DNA from: Gammaproteobacteria bacterium
Lineage (GTDB): Bacteria; Pseudomonadota; Gammaproteobacteria; Pseudomonadales; Pseudomonadaceae
Assembly: GCA_012735335.1 (NCBI GenBank)
Contig: JAAYHO010000101.1
Span: forward strand, 1-7,488
Length of the DNA stretch: 7,488 nt
Reading direction: 5' to 3'
Every line of letters begins with the position of its first letter. The stretch's first letter is position 1. A program made the translations under genes and the position numbers. This document shows, in pieces, positions 1 to 6,104 of the stretch. Below the pieces are notes generated by a model that worked only from the letters and a program-made list of their open reading frames with translations, did no database searches and was not told the DNA's origin.

Positions 1-457
1 CAATAACCTGGGCTCCCCAGTAAGACATCTGTCCCCAGGGCAGCAGATAGCCCAGGAACGCCTCTGCCATCAAGCAGAGATAAATGGTCATACCGAAAAT
101 CCAGACCAGTTCACGGGGCTTTCTGTAGGAACCGTACATCAAGCCACGGAACATGTGCAGATAGACCACCACGAAGAAGGCAGAAGCTCCCGTGGAGTGC
201 AGATAACGCAGCAGCCAGCCGTACTCCACATCACGCATGATGTATTCTACGGAAGCAAAGGCGCCAGCGCCGGACGGCTCATAACTCATGGTCAGCCAGA
301 TACCGGTAACGATCTGGTTGACCAGCACCAGCAGTGCCAGGGAGCCGAAGAAATAGAAGAAGTTGAAGTTTCTGGGTGCGTAATACTTGCTCAGGTGATC
401 TTCCCACACCCGAGTGACGGACATACGCTCGTTGACCCAATTGAGTAACTTGCTCAT
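1..457 (-). CDS. petB: Cytochrome b of the bc1 complex (N-terminal 152 residues, cut by window edge)
   Basis: This is the membrane core of ubiquinol:cytochrome c oxidoreductase (complex III), which carries hemes bL and bH and the quinone sites. The visible 152 residues begin [12 protein letters not shown] and run off the window. The segment has the cytochrome b N-terminal layout: an amphipathic start, helix A at about 33-53, helix B at about 81-105 and helix C at about 116-137. Helix B carries His87 and His101, 14 residues apart, which are the expected first ligands of the two hemes. The second histidine pair and the PEWY motif lie beyond the edge. The ATG overlaps the petA stop by one base (TGATG), which suggests translational coupling. 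Cytochrome c1 (petC) would be expected next, outside the window. Gene identity is near certain. Confidence 0.97.
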   Translation of the reverse strand, partial: MSKLLNWVNERMSVTRVWEDHLSKYYAPRNFNFFYFFGSLALLVLVNQIVTGIWLTMSYEPSGAGAFASVEYIMRDVEYGWLLRYLHSTGASAFFVVVYLHMFRGLMYGSYRKPRELVWIFGMTIYLCLMAEAFLGYLLPWGQMSYWGAQVI

Positions 458-1053
458 CAGGCTGTCTCCTCCTGATCGATCCCGATAACGATGACGTCTT
501 CGGACTCGTAGCTATGCGGCGGCACAGGCAGGTTCTTCGGAGCCGGGTTGTTGCGGAATACGCGTCCGGACATATCGTAGAACGAACCGTGGCAAGGGCA
601 GAAGTAACCGCCTTTCCAATCCGCTCCCATATCCACTGCTCCGACCTGCGGTTTGAACAGGGGCGAACAGCCAAGGTGAGTACAGATACCCAGCACTACC
701 AGCACCTCAGGCTTGATGGATCTGGCCTTGCCTTCAATATACTCAGGCTGGTCTGCAGAAGTGGACTCAGGATCGGCGAGGACGCTGTCCATTTCATCCA
801 ACAGGGCCAGCGCTTCGGGCGTTCGGCGTGAAATGAATATCGGCTGACCGCGCCACTCAGCAACTATCTGCTGACCGGGCTCGATCTTGCTGATATTCAC
901 TCTAACCGGCGCACCTGCCGCCTTGGCTCTTGCGCTTGGGAACCATGACCCTACAAAGGGCACAGCCACCCCCACTACACCAGCAGCACCCACAACACTC
1001 GTGGCTGCCACCAGGAAGCGACGCCGGCCGTTATTTACGCCGTCATTACTCAT
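457..1053 (-). CDS. petA: Ubiquinol-cytochrome c reductase iron-sulfur (Rieske) subunit
   Basis: The Rieske [2Fe-2S] subunit takes electrons from quinol at cytochrome b and passes them to cytochrome c1 on the periplasmic face. The 198-aa protein has a twin-arginine signal/anchor (R10-R11-R12-F13-L14, then a hydrophobic stretch at about 15-38). It has both cluster-binding boxes: CTHLGC at 124-129 (Cys124, His126) and CPCHGS at 152-157 (Cys152, His155 as ligand positions). Cys129 and Cys154 are placed to form the stabilising disulfide. I start at the ATG at 1053, not the in-frame ATG at 1068. A GGGAG ribosome site lies 6 bases before the 1053 codon and overlaps the upstream ATG, and MSNDGVN is the usual Pseudomonas N-terminus as I remember it. 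It is the first gene of petABC and overlaps petB by one base. Confidence 0.96.
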   Translation of the reverse strand: MSNDGVNNGRRRFLVAATSVVGAAGVVGVAVPFVGSWFPSARAKAAGAPVRVNISKIEPGQQIVAEWRGQPIFISRRTPEALALLDEMDSVLADPESTSADQPEYIEGKARSIKPEVLVVLGICTHLGCSPLFKPQVGAVDMGADWKGGYFCPCHGSFYDMSGRVFRNNPAPKNLPVPPHSYESEDVIVIGIDQEETA

Positions 1054-1132
1054 CCAGTCGTCTCCCATCAGCTAATCAGACCTTTGCAAAAGGCCTTTTC
1101 AAGTTTTGAACTGCCTGCACAAAATGAAACAG

Positions 1133-1161
1133 ATGGTAATGAAAAACCCCTATCATGACAA
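1133..1161 (-). promoter_or_regulatory. petA: Candidate sigma-70 promoter for petA-petB
   Basis: On the minus strand a TTGTCA box (1156-1161, 5/6 to consensus) and a TACCAT box (1133-1138, 4/6) are separated by exactly 17 bases. They lie about 80 bases upstream of the petA start, so the leader would be roughly 70 nt. That leader includes a 12-bp palindrome, AAAAGGCCTTTT (1088-1099). The promoter lies downstream of the rpsI terminator, which fits independent transcription of the bc1 operon. This is a motif call only. Confidence 0.5.
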
Positions 1162-1196
1162 GGCGATCTCCATTATCCGGGAACCTGCGAAGTGTA

Positions 1197-1256
1197 CCTG
1201 AAACAGCGTATTTCAGGGGCCTGAGCAGCCCACATGCTCACGCGACACCTTGTCGC
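1197..1256. repeat. Three consecutive short inverted repeats
   Basis: Three perfect dyads follow each other between the rpsI terminator and the petA promoter. They are CCTGAAA/TTTCAGG (1197-1203 and 1211-1217, 7-nt loop), TGAGCA/TGCTCA (1222-1227 and 1235-1240, 7-nt loop) and GCGACA/TGTCGC (1242-1247 and 1251-1256, 3-nt loop). None is followed by a T tract on either strand, so they are not obvious intrinsic terminators. They could be RNA 3'-end structures of a read-through transcript, or protein-binding sites upstream of petA. The function is unknown. Confidence 0.55.
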
Positions 1257-1258
1257 AG

Positions 1259-1299
1259 ATACAAAAACGCCCGGCATCCTGAACAAGGATCCGGGCGTT
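1259..1299 (-). terminator. Rho-independent terminator of the rplM-rpsI operon
   Basis: A 9-bp outer stem, AACGCCCGG/CCGGGCGTT (1266-1274 and 1291-1299), is continued by a 5-bp inner stem, ATCCT/AGGAT (1276-1280 and 1286-1290). A single bulged base separates the two stems, and the loop is 5 nt. Read on the minus strand, the hairpin runs straight into a T-rich tail (TTTTTGT). It starts 22 bases after the rpsI stop codon, which is the classical position and form of an intrinsic terminator. Confidence 0.92.
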
Positions 1300-1320
1300 C
1301 TGAACGCTGAGCCTGTCGGC

Positions 1321-1713
1321 TTAACGCTTGGAGTACTGCGGACGCTTACGCGCTTTGCGCAGACCCACTTTCTTACGCTCAACTTCACGGGCATCGCGGG
1401 TAACGAAACCGGCTTTGCGCAGTTCGCCACGCAGAGTCTCGTCGTAGTCCATCAGCGCACGGGTGATACCGTGACGAATGGCACCGGCCTGACCGGAGAT
1501 ACCGCCGCCCTGAACAGTGACGTAGACGTCGAACTTTTCAGTGCTCTCGGTCAGTTCCAGCGGCTGACGCACGATCATGCGTGCGGTTTCGCGGCCGAAA
1601 AAGACATCGATGCTGCGGTTGTTGATGGAGATATTGCCAGTACCCGGACGCAGGAACACCCGAGCTGTGGCGGTTTTACGACGGCCAGTACCGTAGTTTT
1701 GTGTCACCGACAT
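1321..1713 (-). CDS. rpsI: 30S ribosomal protein S9
   Basis: S9 is a small-subunit head protein whose C-terminal tail reaches the P-site tRNA. The 130-aa product has the full bacterial length. It shows the N-terminal [12 protein letters not shown] block (8-19), the family signature with GGG at 69-71, GQ at 74-75 and RHGITRAL at 80-87, and the basic tail ending SKR (128-130), whose last arginine contacts tRNA in known ribosomes. An AGGAG ribosome site (1720-1724) lies 6 bases before the ATG. The gene follows rplM by only 12 bases and is co-transcribed with it. The strong terminator after the stop closes the operon. Confidence 0.99.
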   Translation of the reverse strand: MSVTQNYGTGRRKTATARVFLRPGTGNISINNRSIDVFFGRETARMIVRQPLELTESTEKFDVYVTVQGGGISGQAGAIRHGITRALMDYDETLRGELRKAGFVTRDAREVERKKVGLRKARKRPQYSKR

Positions 1714-1725
1714 AGTGAGCTCCTG

Positions 1726-2154
1726 TTAGACCTTGAGTTCTTGGGGCTGCTGAGCAGCATGCGGATGGCTTGCGCCAGCGTATACTTTCATCTTGCGGTA
1801 CATGGCCCGACCCAGGGGGTTGCGCGGCAGCATGCCCTTCACAGCCAGCTCAATGATACGTTCGGGAGCGCGCTGATTGAGCTTCTCGAAGTTCATTGAC
1901 TTGAGCCCACCCGGAAAACCGGTGTGGCTGTAGTACATCTTGTCCTGAACCTTGTTACCGGTCACATGGATCTTTTCGGCATTTACAATCACGATGTAAT
2001 CGCCGGTGTCCACGTGCGGGGTGTATTCAGGCTTGTGCTTGCCACGCAGGCGCGAAGCAACTTCGGTAGCCAGACGACCAAGGGTCAGACCAGTGGCATC
2101 TACTACGTACCAGTCGCGTTTTACTGTTTCCGGTTTGGCGCTGAAGGTTTTCAT
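1726..2154 (-). CDS. rplM: 50S ribosomal protein L13
   Basis: L13 is an early-assembly protein of the large ribosomal subunit. The 142-aa product has the same length as the E. coli protein and begins [20 protein letters not shown]. It carries the L13 signature at about 105-127 (VKGMLP, then PLGRAMYRK and VYAG) and the AAQQP tail. Two ATGs stand in tandem at 2157 and 2154. I chose the second because the family begins MKTF and an AGGA ribosome site sits 7 bases before it, against only 4 before the first. The gene leads the rplM-rpsI operon. In E. coli the operon is repressed by L13 binding its own leader; whether that holds here cannot be seen. Confidence 0.98.
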   Translation of the reverse strand: MKTFSAKPETVKRDWYVVDATGLTLGRLATEVASRLRGKHKPEYTPHVDTGDYIVIVNAEKIHVTGNKVQDKMYYSHTGFPGGLKSMNFEKLNQRAPERIIELAVKGMLPRNPLGRAMYRKMKVYAGASHPHAAQQPQELKV

Positions 2155-2200
2155 CAAATCCTAGCCTCAGAGGCCGCTCTATGAATTTCAAAGAGGGCGA

Positions 2201-2229
2201 ATCTTACAGAAAAATATGTGTTTTTACAA
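2201..2229 (-). promoter_or_regulatory. rplM: Candidate sigma-70 promoter for rplM-rpsI
   Basis: On the minus strand TTGTAA (2224-2229) and TAAGAT (2201-2206) are separated by 17 bases, each matching 4 of 6 consensus positions. The spacer is AT-rich. Transcription would start near 2194, giving a leader of about 40 nt. That leader contains a small GC-rich dyad, GCCTC-T-GAGGC (2164-2174), just upstream of the ribosome site. A compact leader with a dyad is compatible with translational feedback, but that is inference. Confidence 0.55.
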
Positions 2230-2298
2230 CCAGTGAGCCTGGGCAGACACTCAGTGGGGGCTGTGGGGTCTGGGTGGCATTCCGGGCTGTAACAACAA

Positions 2299-2320
2299 CG
2301 ACAGGCTAGGCTTCCTGTCG
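2299..2320. repeat. Short inverted repeat in the rplM/tas intergenic region
   Basis: CGACAGG (2299-2305) and CCTGTCG (2314-2320) form a perfect 7-bp dyad with an 8-nt loop. On the minus strand it is followed by TTGTTGTT, so it could weakly stop antisense transcription arriving from the tas side toward rplM. The rest of the 260-bp divergent region holds the rplM promoter, a G-rich run (2256-2286) and an AT-rich stretch (2349-2390) before tas. Confidence 0.35.
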
Positions 2321-2373
2321 AGAGTGGGCGGCATTATGCCAATGGGGTGAAAAAATACAACCTTTATTTCATG

Positions 2374-2409
2374 ATTGATCAATAATGCCCATTCATACTC
2401 TGATCGGAG
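2374..2409 (+). promoter_or_regulatory. Upstream region of tas: 10-bp palindrome and ribosome binding site
   Basis: A perfect palindrome, ATTGATCAAT (2374-2383), lies in an AT-rich stretch about 35 bases before the tas start. A GGAG ribosome site (2406-2409) stands 6 bases before the ATG. A second palindrome, GGCATTATGCC, lies farther upstream (2330-2340). I could not find -35/-10 boxes with standard spacing, so the promoter is not placed. The palindrome is a possible operator, by inference only. Confidence 0.35.
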
Positions 2410-2415
2410 TCCGAC

Positions 2416-3456
<1,041 letters not shown>

Positions 3457-3504
3457 TCCCCGGTTCGAACACCAACCGTCCTACCCCGCAGACGCGGCAT
3501 CCAC

Positions 3505-3604
3505 CCACCCCGTCATTGCGAGCCGAAGGCGCGGCAATCCATCGTGCGACGACTCGGCGCCCATGGATTGCCACGTCGCTGCGCTCCTCGCAATGACGGG
3601 GTGG
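3505..3604. repeat. MITE/REP-like palindromic repeat element, about 100 bp
   Basis: The two ends are perfect 18-bp inverted repeats: 3505-3522, containing CCCCGTCATTGCGAG, and 3587-3604, its reverse complement. A second perfect 10-bp pair, GGCAATCCAT (3533-3542) and ATGGATTGCC (3563-3572), lies inside, leaving a 20-base centre. Imperfectly matched segments join the two stems. The CGTCATTGCGAG...GGCAATCC architecture matches a repeat that, from general knowledge, is scattered between genes in many proteobacterial genomes and gives spurious translations such as HCEERSDVAI. It has no coding capacity of its own. It lies between the convergent ends of tas and zapE, where the long hairpin could also act as a transcript end. 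Confidence 0.85.
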
Positions 3605-3612
3605 AGCAAGCC

Positions 3613-3667
3613 TCAAAAGGGGTGCGGCATACTTCCTGCCCGCAAGGACGGTGAGGAAGTATGCCGC
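3613..3667 (-). terminator. Long hairpin downstream of zapE, probable transcript end
   Basis: GCGGCATACTTCCT (3624-3637) and its exact reverse complement (3654-3667) form a 14-bp stem around a 16-nt loop. An extra 3-bp CCG/CGG pairing is possible inside the loop. It begins 12 bases after the zapE stop. On the minus strand the stem is followed by ACCCCTTTT, a delayed and short T run, so this is a plausible but imperfect intrinsic terminator. On the plus strand no T run follows. It could instead be a second intergenic repeat next to the 3505-3604 element. Confidence 0.6.
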
Positions 3668-3679
3668 CGAGTGGCGCTG

Positions 3680-4774
3680 TTACGGCTTGTGCGGCCTGGC
3701 GAGGAATTCGTGGGACTGCATTTCCAACAGACGACTGAGAGTGCGCTGGAACTCGAAGTCCAGCCGACCGCCGACATACAGATCCTTGAGCGGCACTTCG
3801 GCGGAGACGATCAACTTGACGTTGCGGTCGTAGAACTCATCCACCAGGTTGATGAAGCGCCGGGCCATGTCATCCTTGGTCAGATTCATCTGCTCGACAT
3901 TGGCAATCAGTACCGCCTGGAAGATCTTGCCCAGGGCAATATAGTCATTCTGACTGCGCGGCCCGTCACACAGCTCACGGAACTCGAACCAGGCCACGTT
4001 CTCGTACAGCCTTACCGCCTTGACTGCACGGTTCTCGATGGTCAACTCAGCGTTGCGCTGCACATGCTCCGGCTCCAGCACCAGGCTTTCGAAACTGCGT
4101 TGCAGACTGGCATCAGCCTCGGCGCCGAGGGGGTAGTGGTACAGATCGGCCTGCTCCAGCGCCCGCAGGCGATAGTCCACGCCGTTATCCACGTTGACCA
4201 CCTCGGTATGCTCCTTGAGCAGAGCAATCGCCGGCAGGAAGCGCGCACGCTGCAGACCATCCTTGTACAGGCCATCCGGCACGATATTGGAGGTGGCCAC
4301 CAGGATCACACCGTAGCCGAACAGCTCTTCCATCAGGGTGCCGAGGATCATTGCATCGGTAATGTCGGTAACGAAGAACTCGTCAAAGCAGATCACCCGG
4401 GCCTCATCGGCAAACTTGCGGGCAATCAGCTTGAGCGGGTTCTTCTCACCCTTGAGCTCGCGCAGCTCCTGATGCACCCGCTGCATGAAGCGGTGGAAGT
4501 GCGTGCGCATCTTGCGCTTGATCGGCAGGGCATCGAAGAAGGTGTCCACCAAATAGGTCTTGCCACGCCCTACCCCACCCCAGAAATACAGGCCCTTGAC
4601 CGGGGTACTGCGCTTCGGGCGGAAACGGCCCAGCAGGCCCACACTGCGCGGCGGGCCAGCTGCGAGAATATCGTCATAGAGCCGTTGCAGATGCCGTACT
4701 GCATTTTCCTGCGCAGGATCGTGGAAAAAGTCCGGACGCTTGAGGTCCGCCTGATAGCGTTCAAGGGGCGTCAT
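3680..4774 (-). CDS. zapE: Cell division protein ZapE (AFG1-family ATPase)
   Basis: ZapE is an AFG1/LACE1-like P-loop ATPase. In E. coli it associates with the FtsZ ring and affects ring stability during constriction; mitochondrial relatives are linked to protein quality control. The 364-aa protein shows Walker A GGVGRGKT (66-73, Lys72), Walker B VICFDEF (127-133, Asp131-Glu132), a sensor-like ATSN (160-163) and the family C-terminal block RFINLVDEFYD (306-316). I start at the ATG at 4774 because MTPLERYQADLKRPDF is the usual N-terminus. Frames starting farther upstream begin in the 3' end of the preceding gene. No clear ribosome site precedes this ATG: the 5' flank carries eight C in a row (4778-4785), with a GGA only beyond it. 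It lies 63 bases after the hydrolase gene on the same strand and is probably co-transcribed with it. Confidence 0.95.
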   Translation of the reverse strand: MTPLERYQADLKRPDFFHDPAQENAVRHLQRLYDDILAAGPPRSVGLLGRFRPKRSTPVKGLYFWGGVGRGKTYLVDTFFDALPIKRKMRTHFHRFMQRVHQELRELKGEKNPLKLIARKFADEARVICFDEFFVTDITDAMILGTLMEELFGYGVILVATSNIVPDGLYKDGLQRARFLPAIALLKEHTEVVNVDNGVDYRLRALEQADLYHYPLGAEADASLQRSFESLVLEPEHVQRNAELTIENRAVKAVRLYENVAWFEFRELCDGPRSQNDYIALGKIFQAVLIANVEQMNLTKDDMARRFINLVDEFYDRNVKLIVSAEVPLKDLYVGGRLDFEFQRTLSRLLEMQSHEFLARPHKP

Positions 4775-4777
4775 ACT

Positions 4778-4803
4778 GGGGGGGGTCCAGGGTAAAACAG
4801 GGG
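4778..4803 (+). other. G8 tract and G-quadruplex motif at the zapE start
   Basis: The plus strand has eight consecutive G (4778-4785), GGG at 4790-4792 and GGGG at 4800-4803. The first run can supply two G-tracts, so the region satisfies the G3N1-7 quadruplex pattern with loops of 2, 4 and 7. It lies on the template strand of zapE, immediately upstream of its start codon, so the zapE mRNA carries the C-rich complement between the ribosome-binding position and the ATG. Confidence 0.5.
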
Positions 4804-4837
4804 TCGATACTCTACCCGCCATGCCGCTGCTTGGCAA

Positions 4838-5458
4838 TCAGCGCAGCACGTCTTCGACTGCCGCTTTCAATTCCACCAGCTTGCCATGGAAGAAGTGCCC
4901 GGTATCGGCAAAGCGCACCACATTCACCTGCGGCTTGCCCTCGAGCAGGTCGAAGACCGCCTGGGAGGCCACCACATCGTCGGCCTCGCCCATCATCACA
5001 CTGACCGGGCCGGGCAGCGGCATCAGGTCGGCAAAGGGCAGCTTCTCGACCGAGGGCGCCACCAACACCACCCGCTGCGGCCAGTCCGCCTGCGCCCCTG
5101 CCGCGGCAGCAGCCACATAGCCACCAAAGGAGAAACCCATCAACCACAGCGGCAAGCCCGGGAACCGGCTTTGCGCCCAGTCGATCACCGCCTGGCAGTC
5201 ATCAATCTCGCCAACCCCATCGGCGTGCTCGCCAGTGCTCTGCCCTACCCCGCGAAAGTTGAAGCGCACGGTATTGGCGCCCAGATCCCGGGCACCGCGC
5301 ATCAGTGTGGAAACCACCTTGTTATGCATGGTGCCACCGTGCAGCGGATGCGGGTGGCAGATGACCGCCAGCGCCCCGGGGTTGTCTGCCTGGGTAACCA
5401 GCAGCTCCAGCGTTCCGGCCGGGCCATCAATAAGGTGTTGCTCTTCATTGCGATTCAT
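4838..5458 (-). CDS. Alpha/beta hydrolase, CHPHPLHGGTMHNKVV-type (substrate unknown)
   Basis: This 206-aa cytosolic alpha/beta-hydrolase-fold protein has no signal peptide. It carries the family hallmark CHPHPLHGGTMHNKVV (34-49) that follows the second core strand, FNFRGVGQSTG (66-76), and the nucleophile elbow GFSFGG (108-113) with Ser110. The acid is probably Asp160 or Asp161 in GEADDVV, and the base is His188 in TGHFFHG. All three catalytic elements are present, so it should be an active esterase or related hydrolase; the substrate cannot be read from sequence. The ATG at 5458 has a GGAG ribosome site 8 bases upstream. It lies upstream of zapE on the same strand and divergent from zapG, so it may be co-transcribed with zapE. 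Confidence 0.9.
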   Translation of the reverse strand: MNRNEEQHLIDGPAGTLELLVTQADNPGALAVICHPHPLHGGTMHNKVVSTLMRGARDLGANTVRFNFRGVGQSTGEHADGVGEIDDCQAVIDWAQSRFPGLPLWLMGFSFGGYVAAAAAGAQADWPQRVVLVAPSVEKLPFADLMPLPGPVSVMMGEADDVVASQAVFDLLEGKPQVNVVRFADTGHFFHGKLVELKAAVEDVLR

Positions 5459-5578
5459 TCGGTTTTCTCCGTGACTGCGACCGCAGCACCCGCGTCGGAT
5501 ACTCCGGAGCCAGAGCCTGAAACATCATCAGACCCTAGCCTTGTTTGCGAAATGCCGCTACCGTAACAACAGACCAGA

Positions 5579-5596
5579 GCGGTGCAACGGCACCGC
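5579..5596. repeat. GC-rich hairpin in the leader of zapG
   Basis: GCGGTGC (5579-5585) and GCACCGC (5590-5596) form a perfect 7-bp stem with a 4-nt AACG loop, 14 bases before the zapG ribosome site. It lies in the 164-bp divergent region between the hydrolase and zapG. No T tract follows it. Promoters for either gene were not convincingly found: TTGTTT/TAACAA at about 5541-5569 is weak. It could be a leader RNA structure or a dyad bound by a regulator. Confidence 0.4.
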
Positions 5597-5622
5597 GTCA
5601 TAGATTCAACGAGGGACCCAAG

Positions 5623-6072
5623 GTGGAAACAAGCGAAAACCTGTGGATTGCAGTTGTCATTGCCCTGGCCGTGGGCTTCATTGTGGGCATCATTGTAGCG
5701 CGATTGGCACCCCGCCTGAGCGGTGGTTCCTCCTCCAGCACCCAGGCCCAGCTGGAAAGCCTGCAACTGCGCTTTGAAGAATACCAACAGGAAGTCGCCA
5801 GCCACTTCAACACCACTGCCAATCTGGTAACCCGCCTGAACCGCAGCTATCAGGATATCCAGGAACATCTGGGACAGGCCGCGGTGGAGCTGGCACCGGA
5901 TGACGTGACCCGTCAGCGCCTGCTGGCCGCACTGGATCAGGAAGGCGGCACCGACTCCCGTGAGCGGGTCGAGCCGGTATTCGATTCGCTGGAGCCACCG
6001 CGTGACTACGCTGACAAGATCACCGATGGCCCGGGCACCCTGTCCGAGGAGTTCGGGGTCAAGCGCAGCTGA
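5623..6072 (+). CDS. zapG: Z-ring/envelope-associated protein ZapG (YhcB, DUF1043 family)
   Basis: YhcB/ZapG is a small inner-membrane protein that in E. coli links cell division with envelope synthesis. From the GTG at 5623 the product has 149 aa: one N-terminal transmembrane helix (about 7-28), a Gly/Ser-rich linker (34-40), and a cytoplasmic helical, coiled-coil-like segment (about 41-86). That segment carries the family block HFNTTANLVTRLNRSYQDIQ (61-80). A variable tail ends in DYADKI...LSEEFGVKRS. I chose GTG because a GAGGGA ribosome site lies 6 bases before it and the product then begins directly before the membrane helix. The in-frame ATG at 5545 would add 26 hydrophilic residues without family support. 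In E. coli yhcB is also next to and divergent from zapE; here a hydrolase gene lies between them. Confidence 0.93.
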   Translation: METSENLWIAVVIALAVGFIVGIIVARLAPRLSGGSSSSTQAQLESLQLRFEEYQQEVASHFNTTANLVTRLNRSYQDIQEHLGQAAVELAPDDVTRQRLLAALDQEGGTDSRERVEPVFDSLEPPRDYADKITDGPGTLSEEFGVKRS

Positions 6073-6104
6073 GCCCACTCACCCGAAACCCAACGGACCG
6101 CCCC

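Noticed and set aside
1054..1068. Upstream ATG of petA at 1068
   Set aside because: It overlaps the ribosome site that serves the ATG at 1053 and adds five residues that are not part of the usual N-terminus.
1234..1899. Plus-strand open frame across rpsI and rplM
   Set aside because: It lies opposite two highly conserved ribosomal protein genes and crosses their operon terminator. It has no ribosome site and no recognisable domain.
3459..3479. GGTTCGAAC resembling a tRNA T-loop, possible tRNA remnant or attachment site
   Set aside because: The flanking bases cannot form a T stem on either strand, and no acceptor or anticodon arm is present.
3563..4795. Long plus-strand open frame (about 410 codons) opposite zapE
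   Set aside because: It is antisense to a well-conserved ATPase, begins inside the palindromic repeat, and its translation shows no recognisable domain. Long antisense frames are common in GC-rich genes.
4775..4837. Upstream extension of zapE to starts at 4822 or 4837
   Set aside because: The extra residues have no family support, the 4837 start would be TTG and abuts the hydrolase stop, and the C8 tract would have to be coding. The family N-terminus begins at 4774.
4886..5566. Plus-strand open frame opposite the alpha/beta hydrolase
   Set aside because: The minus-strand hydrolase has all its family motifs in order. This frame has none and ends in the intergenic region.
5545..5622. N-terminal extension of zapG from the ATG at 5545
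   Set aside because: It would place 26 hydrophilic residues before the membrane helix, and it covers the leader hairpin and the good GAGGGA ribosome site of the GTG start.
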